This document shows, piece after piece, positions 35,651 to 48,189 of a DNA stretch of 64,000 bases. Below the pieces are notes generated by a model. That model did not search any database and was not told the DNA's origin. It saw only the letters and a list, made by a program, of their open reading frames with translations. Positions within the stretch are counted from its first letter, which is position 1; each line of letters begins with the position of its first letter. Source of the DNA: Emergomyces orientalis (lineage: Eukaryota; Ascomycota; Eurotiomycetes; Onygenales; Ajellomycetaceae); contig MOWL01000026.1 of NCBI GenBank assembly GCA_002110485.1, forward strand, positions 124,001 to 188,000. Direction: 5' to 3'. The position numbers and the translations under genes were made by a program.

Positions 35651-36998
35651 TCAATCCTTCTCCAAATCCTTCGGGCTCGGATCCCCGATCCCATCCTCAT
35701 TAATCGCAAACAGACAATCGCTCTCCGGAAGACAAGGACTGTCGTAAATCTTGCAAATACGAGTCTCGCCCCGACCCTTCTTCAAACTCAATCTCGTCGT
35801 GCTAGCATGCGCAATAATATTGCCTCCAATCGGCTTCTTCGGGTCTGGGTTGAACATAGCACTTGGCCCGCCATCCACTTGCGCAACCACCTGGTTAGTG
35901 ATGACAACGGCAATGCCGAATTCATCAGCAAGAGTCCGTAACTTTCGCATGAACTTGGCAAGGTGGTTCTGCCGGCTAGATAGCTCGCCTCGACCGCTGA
36001 AGTCTGTCCTATATAGAGCAGTAGCCGAGTCAACGATGAGGAGAGAAAATCGTGTCTCACACATCATCTGCGACGCTTGGTTGAGTAGCTGCAGTTGGTG
36101 GTCAGAATTGTAAGCTCTAGCATATGCGATATTATCCAGCACCTCGTCGCCAACAAGTCCATAGCGCTGAGCGACAGAAAGCAGTCGAACTGGGCGGAAT
36201 GTGCCCTCCGTATCAATATATAGACATTTACCCTCCCCGCCACCCATATCAAAGGGTAGTTGGCAAGTTACTGCCAGGGTATGGCAAATCTGACTCTTTC
36301 CCGTTCTGAACTCTCCGAAAATCTCTGTAATGGACCCTGTCTCGATACCGCCTGCCAGTAAAGTATCCAATTGCTTCGAACCAGTTGTTATACATATCAA
36401 GTCGTTCCGTCGAGCATGCATTTCTGTCGCCGTCGTGAAACCCATGGGAACGATTTTTGAAGCTGTCCCAGTTCAACTCAGCAATGGGCAAATTTGTAAA
36501 ATCGGAACAGGTCGAATTAAGAAACAACATGGCATACCTTCTGCAAGAATCTTCGTCGCTTTCTGCTCGGATATGCCTTTGATCTGCTCCAGCATACGCT
36601 TCGGTCTAAAACAACACATATCCAATAGGATCATTAGCCCACAGGAAACTATCAAATACCAACAACCATATAGAAGACAAAAGAAAGCAGAATATACATA
36701 CGTATATGCCACAGACTCAATAGTATGATACCCGCCCTCAATCACCAACTTAATATCCCGTGCAGTTAGACCATTAATTCCCTAAGTCAAAACAAGCACG
36801 CACCTATGTCAGTCCAGTCACTCAAATTATACAATACACAACACATCTGTCCCAAATAATATCGCAAACAACATCAAGCAAACAGCTCGTTACTTCGCTG
36901 ATATAACTCACCTCCAATGCAGTCAAGGGTGTGGGTGCCCCAGGTCCCGCCAGCCCATTCTCCTCATATTCATTCTGACTCCCGTCTTCGAATGTCAT
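35651..36998 (-). CDS. RAD51: DNA repair recombinase Rad51
   Basis: Exons 36998-36912, 36781-36702, 36605-36538 and 36462-35651 give 348 aa, the usual fungal length. The N-terminal HhH region (GAPTPLTALEGINGLTARD, EQIKGISEQKATKILAE) leads into the RecA fold with Walker A GEFRTGKS (128-135), Walker B LLIVDS (219-224), ARAYNSDHQLQLL, and the C-terminal block GGNIIAHASTTRLSLKKGRG. Rad51 forms the strand-exchange filament in homologous recombination. Upstream, at 37143-37148, is an MCB site that suggests G1/S control as in yeast. The acidic N-terminus is short. All junctions are in phase; the gene is intact. Confidence 0.97.
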
Positions 36999-37610
36999 AG
37001 TTTCTTTTTCAGTGCGTGTTTTCTGCCGTAGATATGTCCAGGTCTCTTTCTTAAAAAAAATATAACGTAAGCGGCTGATCACACTTCTTTCGCCGGCGGG
37101 GGAAATGTCCGAAAACAACAACGATTCTCGAAGGCGGCGAAGACGCGTCTGACTCGGAATCCAACACCTAACCCTGTCGTCAAAATGAACGGGGATCCTG
37201 AGAATGAAAAAGATTCCACTAACTATGCACAGACAAGACTCAGTAGCAAGATGTCAAAGATGAAAATGAGACTGATGGGCAACGTGGGTTGAGAATTCGC
37301 AGTCAATCCATGGGGTGAACGGGATGGATGTCGTTGTTTTGCCCTTTTTGGACGCGACGGAAAGAACTTCATTTGGTCACGACATCATGTGACTTTAGAT
37401 GGCAACCATACAGGAAAAGCGTAGGGTTATTGTTCCACCGTGCCAATCGGCGACACGGTCGCCGAACCGTAAATAATAGTATAATGGTGGATAAGCAGTG
37501 GAATCACTGTAAATGGGTTGTGAACAGCAAAAAATCATCATTGTATTGACAATGTCACCAATTTCTAACTATGTAATCACTAATTCTAAAAAATGTTTCA
37601 TTCACCAGAA
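36999..37610. other. RAD51 upstream region up to the LINE insertion
   Basis: Contains the MCB-type site at 37143, TCATGTGAC at 37385-37393 and an 8-bp perfect dyad TCGGCGAC-ACG-GTCGCCGA at 37447-37465. From about 37500 the sequence becomes AT-rich and runs into the LINE 3' tail. Confidence 0.5.
37143..37148. promoter_or_regulatory. MluI cell-cycle box (ACGCGT) upstream of RAD51
   Basis: ACGCGT within the 10-bp palindrome AGACGCGTCT, 145 bp upstream of the RAD51 start codon. In yeasts this is the MBF site of G1/S and DNA-repair genes, including RAD51. Function here is inferred from position. Confidence 0.55.
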
Positions 37611-37629
37611 TTATTATTATTATTATATT
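37611..37629 (-). repeat. (TAA)n tail of LINE copy 1
   Basis: TTATTATTATTATTATATT on the plus strand, preceded on the element side by AAGTGGTGTATAAT, the same 3' end as in copy 2. It marks the site of target-primed insertion. Confidence 0.8.
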
Positions 37630-38020
37630 ATACACCACTTAATCTCAGGGATATGTGGGAAACTATCTATTTTATCTAACAAGGAAAACCATGCAATAAG
37701 AGAGCTTACTGCAGAATTAAAAACCTCATGCACTAATAAATGTATGTAACAGTTTCTGTGAGGCTTCAGACTACTGGGGACCAGCAACTGCTGTCCTCAA
37801 GAAGAGAAGAGAATGGGATGAGAAAAGAAAAATTAAAAATAAAGAAAAATTACACTGAGCATTTTTGAAAATGCGCCCGCGTGTGAGTGAGTGAGTGAAA
37901 GACATCAACTGCACTCTGAAGTGTAGAGAGTCATGTCTTTAGCATGAAATGAGCATGAGAATGTGCCATGAGCACTGATTTTGTGTGATAAGCATGCTTT
38001 CAGCAGTTTCAGCATGGTGT

Positions 38021-41000
38021 TTATTGAGGTCTGTGTATGCTTGATTGAGATGTGATAGATTGCTGCTTCTCTGTCTGATAGACACTCAGTGTCTTTGCCA
38101 GTGAGAACTGTGATAGAATTCCCTGCTTGATTCATCATTTTGTTAGACAGTGTAGCTCTTCTTTGGTGTTCAATAGCCATTTCTTGTCAATTCTGCCCTC
38201 ATGCAGCAGACTTCTGTGACTGTGCTGAAATCTATCACAGTGAACTATCACATGCATCACTGTTTCATTTGAATAGCCACATTCACATGCTGGTGATGGG
38301 AAATCCGGTACTCATCTTTTATGTAGAAAGGCTGCCAGCCCTGTTTTCCCTGATCTTAGTTGAATTATCAGCAAGTTTCTGGCCTTGCTTAGGCCCTTGT
38401 GCCATTTCAGAATGCTTTTGTTCAGAGATTAATCAAAGAGTTCATATTAGAAAGATGCTCTAGCTCTTCATTATTTTCTTCATCTACTCAGAATTTCTTT
38501 TCACACTCATTCATCATGTGAGAAGTGCTGTGTTGCTGCTGAATTTGTGCTTTGAGTAGTCTTTTATTTACTTTTTTTCATTCAAAGCTTCTCTCAATTT
38601 TCAGACAGACTGTCTGAATGAATCATCTTCTCAATGAGTCTTCTGTGCACTGCATTTCTTTATCTGAGTTTGACTCTCACTGCTGTGCATGTCTCTTCAA
38701 TTTGTGTTGCCATTTCAGAGACCTTCAGTCATTTTGTGGCGCATGTCACAACTCCATCAAGATAGATGTTCAGGGGTGGTGTGTATGTCTCTGCTTCCAG
38801 TGTGGATATTGGTGTTGCTCTGTATGCTCCAGCTACTATTCTCAGGCATTCATTCTGTGTTCTGATTAGGCCCTCTGTGTGCTGTTTATTGCGCATGCGT
38901 CCTTCGCGCTTGATGCGCGGTTGATGCCATGCCAGTGCGCTGTAAGCTATAGCTGGCCGTATGACCATGTTGTATATTGTTCTAGCTTGATGTAGGGGGA
39001 CTCCCCAGGTGGCCTGTGTTGTCTATGATAGTGCCTTTATCTGTGACTTCATTTTTCCTGCTATAGCATCCATGTGACCTTTTCATTGAAGCTTGGAATT
39101 CAGCCATACTCCTAGAACTCTCATCACCTTCTGTGGCTTGATAACTTGCTGAGACAGTCTCAGAGAGTGATTCAAGTTGAATCAAGTTCAGGCTCTAGTG
39201 AAGTGCATCAACTCATACTTCTGTGAAGCAAAAATAGCTTCATGTCTTTCTGCCCATTCTTCACATTCTGCGTGCACCTGTGTGAGCTGCGCGCAATTTG
39301 CTTCAGTTGATGGCCTGTATGCTATTATATTGACATCATCCACAAATTCTATGCAGCTCACTGATCTATTCAAGAGTGAGCATATCCGGAGCAGTTCCTC
39401 ATTGTAAAATAGAAAAAGAATGGGGGAGAGAGGTGATCCTTGTGATATTCCAGCTGAAATATTGAAGACCTCAGTTTCCTGTTCTTCAAATGTGAGTGTG
39501 GATCGTCTATCTGACATAAATGAGTGTATCCACCCTGTCAGCTGTCTTGGTAGGCCCTTCATGCGAAGAATGTGTGTGAGTCGGTCTTTGAGCACTCTAT
39601 CATAAGCTTCTGAGATGTTCAATAATAGAACTGTGACCACTGTGTCTGACTTCTCCCATGCTGTTCTAATTTGTGCTAGCAGTAGTGATACTGCTGTTTC
39701 GGTTGATCTGGCCCGCCTAGCACCCATCTGTTGAGATGGCAGTAGATTGAGTGTTTTCACTAGCTGTCTGAGTTCCTGCGCGGTGGCTGATTCTATTATT
39801 TTTCCCATTGTATTCAGTAGAGCAATGGGCCTCCATGCCTCTGCCTTTTGATAATCCCCTTTTCCTGGTTTTTTCAGTACCACTGTTTGAGCGGTCTTGA
39901 ATATCTCCAGGTAGTGTTCCCATTCCCAGCATGCCAGTGTGAGCTCTGTCATAGCCTTTGTGAAGCTTGGTCCCAGCATTTTCAGAAATTCATTGGAGAC
40001 TCCATTGATACCTGGTGCTTTGTTGCTTGGTAAATGTGCTATGAGCGCGGCCATTTTCTTCTCTGTGATGCTTATTGTCTCTGTTATTTCCAGTGGGTGT
40101 TCCGCCTCCTCCATGTCCCTGTTGTCACTGACTAGTGGCAGGGGGAAGAATCTTTGTCTCAGAATCTTGACTTTATCATCAAAGGCATTGACTGGTGGTA
40201 GATTTTCTCTGCCTTCTACTATCAATGCTGGAATTCTTGGAGGTTGTGCATGCTCATTGCTGCTTTGATGCCCTCATTTGGTCATCTTCCATAGTAGCTT
40301 GGGCTTGGACTCTGTGCTGTGCATTAGTTCTCTGAAACTGTTTATTTTAGTCAGTTTAACCTCTCTGTTTCTCAGGGCTCAAGCTTTAATTATATCTGCT
40401 GCAGAGATGTTTCTGTCTTTCTTGGCTTTTTTATATTGATTGACTGTCTCTGCTACTCGAGGGGACCACCATGACCGGCTGTGTTGACTGTAGTTTGAGA
40501 CTTTGACATGTTTTGCTGCTAGATCTTCCACAAATTTGACAAGATATCTTGTATAACTGTTTATCTGATTTTTTGAAGTCAGTGTCCCTGAGCTTCTCAG
40601 TGTCTGGCAGTCCTGTGCTATCTGTTCCAGACAGAAGTGATGCCAAGTGTGTCTTTTTCTGCTGCTATATAATGCTTTTAGCTCAAGAGTAGTTGCAATT
40701 GACATGTGATCTGATGCCATATTTGCTTCATATTATAGCTTGCAGCTGATCATTTGACTGTGTAGATCAGCAGATAAAAAGATTAGATTCACTGTAGTGC
40801 TCTGACTTTCTCTACCTTGTCAGATGATCATGTCTTCTGAAGTTACTAGATATAGATTCAAGACACTGATTTGAGTATTGAGTTTTCAGGCCATGACAAA
40901 GTTTTCACTGATTCTGCTATCTTCTCAGAGAGTGTGATGTACATTAAAGTCTTCAATCACTATAACATCTACTTGATGTGTGTTTATTTGAGTTTTCTGC

Positions 41001-41488
41001 ATGTCTGATGCTCTCTCTGCACTCTCAGTTGTTGCTTGTTGCGCATTTTCCTGATTTATTCATGCTTCTAGCATTCTATCCGCTTCTTCAACCACCGCTT
41101 GGAGCTGATGAATGGGTGAGTCTGGTGGCATGATTGTGTAGCTTCCTGGTGGTGACGCGTACATGTTGATGATATTGATAGGCCCACTCTCTGTCAACAG
41201 AGTAAGTATCAGTATATGAGTGAATATTGTGCTCACTCTTCAGGTCTTGACTGCAATTCTCTTGTTAATTAGAAAGCACACCTTCATGTCCTTCTGCTCC
41301 ATGCCTGCTTGCCAGAATCCACAGTTTGCTGGACAGTGTGTGTCTGTTTTAGGGTGTTTTTGTATCCAGGGCTCTTATATTGCAATCACATCATAGTTTA
41401 ATGCTGTTTCGGGCTTTGCCAAAAGAGGTTCCATAATCTTGTTTGACTTATGCACATTGTATTGTAAAATGACTAGCCTGTTCTTCAT
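38021..41488 (-). pseudogene. LINE copy 1 ORF2: endonuclease-reverse transcriptase remnant
   Basis: Starts MKNRLVILQYNVHKSN at 41488. The AP-endonuclease part (41488-40680) keeps LQYNVHKS, NMYASPPGSYT, EDFNVHH (a GDFN box with Gly lost) and SDHMSIATTL. The longest open piece, 40225-39188 (345 codons), holds reverse transcriptase blocks: NKAPGINGVSNEFL, AWRPIALLNTMGKIIE, AYDRVLKDRLTHIL, GISQGSPLSPILFLFYNEEL and the catalytic FVDDVN. A C-terminal region around 38250-38400 resembles the Cys/His end of Tad1 elements, and the frame ends near 38021. In-frame stops, chiefly TGA, interrupt the endonuclease and the region after RT. No RNase H domain was recognised. It is non-functional. Confidence 0.85.
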
Positions 41489-42870
41489 GATTCATTCATG
41501 TGATTATTCTGTGAGCTGCTGTTCTGTGTTGATGTCTTCAGTGTTACTGAATCACTTGCTGCTTGAATGAAGCTTGTTATAGCTTCTCATTGTTGTGCTT
41601 CTGCTCTTGATACATCTGTTGGTCTTTCTGCTCTTTGTGGGGGTTCTATGAAGTCCTCATTCAGAGGCCTGTTCTGTTTGTGTAGAAAGCTAAATTCATC
41701 TGCATCTGGTGCTTTTATATTGAAGTGCTTGAAGCATTTAATCAGTGTCTCTTTAGCACTTTTGGCTTTCAATCTTCTCTCTGGGCAGTTTGAGTGCCAT
41801 GCTGCATGACTATCATCACAGTTACTGCACTTGAGTCTGCTGCCTTCTGCTGCTCCTTTGCAGGCCTTGTCATCATGATCTTTTTATGCACAGTGACCAC
41901 AGGTTTCCTCTCTTCTGCAGAAGTGAGCTATATGTCCATACTGTTGACACTTGTAGCATTGTGTGACCCTGGCCTCTCTGTGAAATATTTCAACTGTGCA
42001 ATATTCATTGTCTAGAACAAGTCCATTGTCCACCAGTGCATTGGTCTGGTGAGGTGCAGCAACATTGATGATTATACTGTCATGTGATTTCTGTTGTCTA
42101 ATCATTATTTTGTTCACCTTGTGTATCAGCATCTTGCAGCATAGTGCTGTATTTTGCTTGTAGATGCTCTCAATGGCATACTCAGAGCTGCTCCAGTCAA
42201 TGACTTTCATAGAAGCATCTTTGACTAGTACTGCATACATCTTCTGCTTCATGCGCGCTTTGTCTCCCCATTCACGTGTCCAGCTATCATCTGCTGCAAG
42301 CTCTGTCTTGATGTTCTGTGTGTTCATCATCAAAATCATGTCTTCACTTGACATGTGTCTTGCTGTCATCACTTTGCTCTTGATTATCTCTTTGATGGTC
42401 TCATTTGCTTGTTTAATAATCATTTCTGATGTGTGTTCTGTCTCTGACATAGCATCACAGCTTCATCAAGTAATGACTACCTCTCACAGTGTTCTGATTG
42501 ATATGGTTTTAACTGTTGTCTCCCCTCTAACTGCTATTGCTGCTCATGAGAGTGCTCTGTTGAGCTTGTCTCATAATTTCTGCTGTTTTGATGTGTCAAT
42601 TGTGTGTTTCATTCTCTTTAGAAGCTGATTATACAGTTTCATCTTCACTTCTCACACTGCTTTCAATGTCTTCTGTAAATACTCTTTATTTTTGTTATTC
42701 ACTTTCTCATTCTTCTCTCCCTCTTCAAGGATTGCAGCTAGTGTTTGAATTGCTGTTGCTAAGCTGTTTGTCTTTGTTTTCTGTGTTGCAGAGTTTTTTG
42801 TCTCTGGCACGCATTGAGCCTCACACATGCCATCTTTCACCATAACCATCTCCCCCACATCCAATGCCAT
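41485..42870 (-). pseudogene. LINE copy 1 ORF1: nucleic-acid-binding gag-like protein remnant
   Basis: Begins MALDVGEMVMVKDGMCEAQC at 42870; continues with a charged coiled-coil-like region and then a zinc-knuckle block, VTQCYKCQQYGHIAHFC at about 41960-41905, followed by a second Cys/His motif. The frame carries several TGA stops. Its last codons read Glu-Ser-stop at 41485-41493; the stop TGA overlaps the ORF2 ATG in the sequence ATGA. ORF1 of Tad1 elements binds the element RNA. Confidence 0.8.
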
Positions 42871-43200
42871 TGTAATGATGTGTAAAGAATGTCTGATGCT
42901 CTCTTTCTATTCTTAATAGTGTTTTTCCCGCGTGTTTTTCTCAAAGTTATATTGATTAAATAGTAGAGGATTTTATTCTTTTACATCTAGATCGCGATCG
43001 CTTTCGTACCGCAGAGGGTCTTGAAGGGCATCAGCTCGCTCACACACTCTCAAACACCATGGTTGAGGCTGTGAGCGTGAGTGGGTGCAGGGAATGTGAG
43101 TGCGCGCGCGGCGCGACGCGTACCTGGAGCCGCGCAGGCAGGAGATGCAGCAACAAATGTATGAAACGGAGGATAAGACGGAGAGTGGAGCTAGCATAAT

Positions 43201-43582
43201 ATGCACATATATAGGGAGGAATTAATATATAGAGATATATGGTATTGTGGTCTGTGTGCTCTGAGCTCTGCTCTAGCTAAATATCTATGGGTTTTCCATG
43301 GCTATTTATACCCGTGAATCCATCTTAGGCTGCCCAACAACTATCCATCAATAATATGAGTGATTTACATGCTATATTGATTGTATCGTGATATTCTCAG
43401 CTGAATACCTCTGACTTTGTAGAAAAATCAATGTAATGGTGAATATATTAAAGATCAGCAAAGATGAGGGTGTATTTGGTGGAGATTCCATCGGAGTTCG
43501 CCGTGTGGCAATTAGTGTGGCAATTGAACATGTGTCTTAGCCAACGAATGTGTGGCGATAATCTCATGTTTCACAAAATGGT
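43201..43582. other. spacer between the two head-to-head LINE copies
   Basis: About 380 bp of AT-rich sequence not shared by the elements as far as I can see. It could be the old target site or the remainder of a 5' UTR. No gene. Confidence 0.4.
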
Positions 43583-44827
43583 ATGGCAGCAACACTGCGC
43601 ATGATCACCGAGGCTCTTAGAGAGAGGGAGAAAGACAAGGAGGTTAATAAGAAAGAATTACTGTATATTCAGAGAGCTCTGAAGGCAGTGAATGAGCTCA
43701 AGAAGAACCTGCTTGACAACATGTTAAAGAAGCTAGAGAGCGCTACAAGCGCATCACAGCAGAATGAAAGACACAACATGCTGGACAGTGAGACCTCATG
43801 GGCGCGCATAGCAGCCAATGAAGGGCCGCCAGCAAAGATAGTAACTGGGCGTGCATTGAGAGAGGTGGTGATATCTCAGCGCAACTGTGATACACTGGCA
43901 GTGGAGGAGCGCACCTCAGAGGCCATTGTTAAGAAGATGAATGAAGCTATCAAAGACATCACTGCCGGCACAGTGATGGCAGCAAGATACATGCCCAGCG
44001 GAGACCTGATTCTTGTCACAGATACACTCAGTACAAAGACTGAATTGATGAAAAGCAATGAATGAATGAAAAAATGAGAAGACAAGGCACATATAAGAAA
44101 GAAAATGTATGCAGTACTGGTCAAGAGCACACTCTTGAAGGCAGTTGACTGGAATGACTCAGTTAAGACAATCAAGGATATCTACAGACAGAACCCAACA
44201 CTGAGATGCAGGGTATTAATTCACAAGACTGCAAAGAGGCTGCTAAAACAACAGAAGTTGCATGGAAGTATTGTGATACATGTAGCAACATCACAGCAGG
44301 CAAACACACTGGTGGAAGGAGGTCTTATTCTAGGGAATGAATACTGTATGACAGAGATCTTTCATAGAGAGGCCCAGGTCACTCAATGCTACAGCTGTCA
44401 TCAGTATGGACATATTGCCAAATACTGCTGCAAAGGGGAGGTGTGCGCGCACTGTGCAGTAAAAGGTCATACTGACAGAAACTGCCCTACACTGGCTGAG
44501 GGAGGAAAAGCAAGCTGCTGTAACTGTGAAGGTAGTCACCCAGCTTGGTCCAAAAACTGCCCTGAATGACACTTAGCAGCCAATCAGGCCAGAGAGGCCC
44601 TTAAGAACTGCCCAGAGCAGTTTGAAGTGCAGAGCCTGGATGAGAAGGGCTGGATCACCCCTAGAAAACAAAGCAGACCCATGCATGAGAAGGCCCCCAG
44701 CAGTCAACAGAAGACAGACAGATCTACAGACATAGCAAGAGCAGGGGCGAGACAGAGAGGCTTCATGAGTGAGTATGTACAAACCAACCAGTCAAATAAC
44801 ACACAGGACATGGACATGCATGAGTGA
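43583..44827 (+). pseudogene. LINE copy 2 ORF1 remnant with three zinc knuckles
   Basis: Open pieces 43583-44065 and 44105-44569 cover a charged N-terminal region, the conserved core (LRCRVLIHKTAKRLLKQQK; LILGNEYCMTEIFHREAQV), then three Cys/His knuckles: CYSCHQYGHIAKYC, CAHCAVKGHTDRNC and CCNCEGSHPAWSKNC. The frame is interrupted by TGA near 44063 and 44567. It ends with TGA at 44825-44827, whose last base is the first base of the ORF2 ATG (TGATG). Confidence 0.82.
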
Positions 44828-47800
44828 TGAGGGAACAGCTTCATATACTGCAATACAATGTGCACAACTCTGTCAAGGTGATGAATGCATTACTGATCAA
44901 GCCCGAAATGGCATTAAACTATGATGTTATCATATTACAAGAGCCCTGGATGCATGAAAAGACAGAAGAAGGCATCACTTGTTCTGCAAACTGTGAATTC
45001 TGGCAGATGAGCATGCAGAATGAGAAAGCCAGAGTGGGATTTCTAATTAACAAGAAGCTAGCAGTGATGGCATGAAAAGTGAAAATAATATCAAGCTTTA
45101 TAATCATGTTGACACTTCACACCGCATGTGGCCTGGTCATAATACTGAATGTCTACGCAACCCCACCAGGCAGTTACACAGCCATACCGGAGGACTCCCC
45201 GATCCATCAGCTCCAAGTGGTGGTGGAGGGGGCGAAAACCGCGCTACAAGCACAACATGGAAGACTGAGCGCGCAACAAGCACAGACTGTAGTGCTGGGA
45301 GACTTCAACATGCATCACACACACTGGGGGGGAGAGCGCGTGGCGCGCAACTTCAACATGGCCTGGGAGCTCATTGCGCAGACCGATGCATTGGGGCTTC
45401 AATTGGCCACACCGAAGGGGGAAATCACATGGAAAGACCACAGCAGTGCAGGGACCACCCTGGATCTAATCTTTGTGTCAGAGAGTCTGAGCACTGGAAT
45501 GAGCAAGTGTGATGTAGCAAGGGAGGCAGACATGGCCTCAGATCATCTACCAGTAGCCACAGTTTTAGCAGTGAGATCAACCACTGCACAAAAAGAAAGA
45601 TGAAACTGAAAGAATGTTGACTCAATACAACTGCAAAGAGACTGTCAGAAGCTGAGATGCTGCACAGTCTTCACATTCACATTGAAGATTGATGAGTATG
45701 TGCAGTATCTCAGTGAGTTCATCAATAAGCTTGCAGCTAAACATGTCAAGAATGCACATATCTGTGAATATAGTTGCTCCTGGTGGTCCACCAGGGTGGC
45801 AGAGGCAGTATGTGAGTACAAGCAAATCTTAAGAAGCCCTCACAGCACAGAGAAAGAGAGAGTGCAGGCAAGAAATAAACACAACAGAGAGATGAAACTT
45901 GCAAAGACAGTCAGCTTTCATGGCCTTATGAACAGTGCAGGGACTGACCCTAAACTGCTCTGGAAACTAGCCAAATGGGGGCGCACTCACACCCGCGAAG
46001 TCAAGCAGCCGGCGCTAATCCCGCCCCTGGAGGGACTGCACGGGACCGAGGCCTCTGAAACACTGATATGTGACTTCCAGGGCAAGACAGAGCTGCTGAG
46101 AGCGCGCTTCTTCCCAGATCCCCTGCCTGCCAGTGAGACTGACATGAGTGAGTGCACATCACCGCCGGATATAGACAATATAATGGAAATCACAGAGGAA
46201 ACCATGGCAGCAATCATAGTCAGGCTGCCAAATGACAAGGCACCGGGTGCAAATGGCATCCCCAACCAATTTCTCAAGATGCTGGGGCCAGTGTTCATCA
46301 GAGCAATGACTGAGCTCACCCAGGCATGCTGGCAATGGAAGCACTACCCACAGGCCTTCAAGACTGCGCGCACAGTGATGCTGAAAAAACCAGGAAAGAA
46401 GAACTACAGCAAGGCGAAGACATGAAGGCCTATAGCACTCCTGGATACAGTGGGTAAAATCATTGAGGCCGCAACAGCTAGAGAGCTTAGATGACTAGCA
46501 GAACAATTTAATCTTCTACCAGTGCAACAGATGGGCGCGCGGAGTGGTCGCTCAACTGAGACAGCAGTGGCAATGTTACTGGCACAGATTCACACTGTCT
46601 GGGAGAAGCCGGGGGCAGTGGCATCAGTGCTATCACTGAATATCTCAGGAGCCTATGACAGAGTGCTAAGAAAGCGGCTTGTGCATATTCTTAGAATGAA
46701 AGGAATACCCAGACAACTCACTAATTGAGTGAACTCATTCATGAGTGACCAGAAGATCACTCTGATATTTGATGAACAGAAGTCAGAGATCTTCAAGATG
46801 AAAGCAGGAATTTCTCAGAGATCATCACTCTCTTCTATTCTCTTTTTATTCTATAATGAAGAGCTGCTGCGGGTATGCACACTCCCTCATGAGCCATCCA
46901 GCTGCATAGGATTCGTGGACGATGTCAATGTACTGGCTTATGGCGCTTCCACTGAGGCCAACTGCGCGCAACTAGCGCGGATCCACGCGGAATGTGAGCA
47001 GTGGGCGAGCAGGCATGGAGCGATTTTCGCACCACAGAAGTATGAGCTAATGCACTTCACCAGAGCAAGAACACAGTTCAATGTGGAAGAACCTCTACAG
47101 CTACCGCAGCAGGTTGTTGCACCACAGAAGGCCATGAGAGTGCTGGAAGTGTGACTGAACCCTAAGCTCAAGTGAAAGAAGCATGTGAATGTCACAGTGA
47201 AAAAAATGAAATTGCAGGTCCAAGCATTAACTCAAATCACCCAGTCAACCTGGGGACTGCCTCTACACCAGGCTAGAAGAGTCTACAATGCAGTGATCAG
47301 GCCGGCCATCTCTTATGAGGCCCTGGCATGGCACCTCCCATGCGCGACACCTCAGGAGCCAAGGCGCCAGCGGCAACTTCTAGCAGAGATGGAGAAAATA
47401 CAGAATACATGCCTCCGCACCATTGCATGGGCATATAGAGCCACGCCCATCTCATCGCTGGAGGCTGAAACACACACCCCACCTCTCAGCATTCACTTGA
47501 ACAGCCTGGTTGTTAAGGCAGTGAAGCGAATCAGAAGATCAGAAATGGCTAGACAGATAGAGCAGGCATGCACTAGTGTGTGAACAAGACTCAGGCGAAG
47601 AAATGAAAGGGTGAGAAGGTCAGTTGAGACAGTGCTACATTCTACAGACATGCAGATGGCATGGAGTGCACAGTGAGCAGCTGGAGTAAAGCAAACTAGA
47701 AGAGACAAAAGACAGACTGATATCAGAATGAACTGAAGCTTTGCAAAATAGATGCAGGAGAAGGTACTACATTGCTGAAGAACAAAGTGGCAGGCGCGTA

Positions 47801-48189
47801 GAACACCTTGAGAAGAGCTCTTTGAAAGACCTCCAGATAAGAAACTATTGAAGTGGCATGAGAGGCTGAGCAAGGTGCGCAGCTCTCTAATAGTGCAGCT
47901 ACGTACAGGCAAGACAGGGCTGGCAGCCTTTCTGCACAGATGAAGAGTGCCAGACTTCCCCACCCCCAGATGCGCATGTGGCTATGAGCAGGAGACAGTG
48001 ATCCATGTGATGATTCACTGTATGCAGTTTGATGTGAGATGCAGGGAACTGGAAACAGAGAGCAGAATTGACAAGAAATGACTGCTGAATACAAAAGAAG
48101 GCCTTCACAGACTCACAAGGTGATGGCTTGAACAGGGCATTCTTGAACAGTTCAAGCTAGCCAGAACACTCAGCGCATACAAAGCATAG
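44827..48189 (+). pseudogene. LINE copy 2 ORF2: endonuclease-reverse transcriptase remnant
   Basis: Starts MREQLHILQYNVHNSVK. The AP-endonuclease keeps NVYATPPGSYTAIPED, VVLGDFNMHHTHWGG and MASDHLPVATVL (to about 45600). Reverse transcriptase follows: NDKAPGANGIPNQFLKMLG, RPIALLDTVGKIIEAA, LNISGAYDRVLRKRLVHIL and FVDDVNVLAYG (about 46916). RT box 4 is damaged: QRSSLSS stands where copy 1 has QGSPLSP. The C-terminus has a CxC-x-H-type motif (CACGYEQETVIHVMIHC, about 47972-48020). Frames are broken by TGA at 45073, 45601, 46423, 46726, 47152 and elsewhere. It ends at TAG 48187-48189. Confidence 0.85.

Larger units (their letters stand above)
37611..43200 (-). mobile_element. Tad1-like LINE retrotransposon copy 1 (LINE-1 of this window), degraded
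   Basis: Reading on the minus strand: a GC-rich 5' region (about 43190-42985), ORF1 with a zinc knuckle, ORF2 with AP-endonuclease, reverse transcriptase and a C-terminal Cys/His motif, then a 3' UTR ending in a (TAA)n tail at 37611-37629. The arrangement and the FVDD reverse transcriptase box are those of fungal Tad1-clade non-LTR elements. The 5' limit is approximate, placed where GC-rich sequence gives way to unrelated AT-rich sequence. It is about 5.6 kb and looks close to full length. Premature stops are scattered through both ORFs, so it is inactive. It stands head-to-head with a second copy. Confidence 0.85.

Noticed and set aside
38021..39187. RNase H domain in the LINE ORF2
   Set aside because: No DEDD-type pattern could be found in either copy downstream of RT; only a Cys/His-type C-terminus is visible.
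43583..48189. TGA read as Trp (genetic code change) in the retroelements
   Set aside because: Host genes such as PGK and RAD51 use TGG for Trp, and Arg codons also become TGA while Pro becomes Ser. Mutation explains all three; recoding explains only one.
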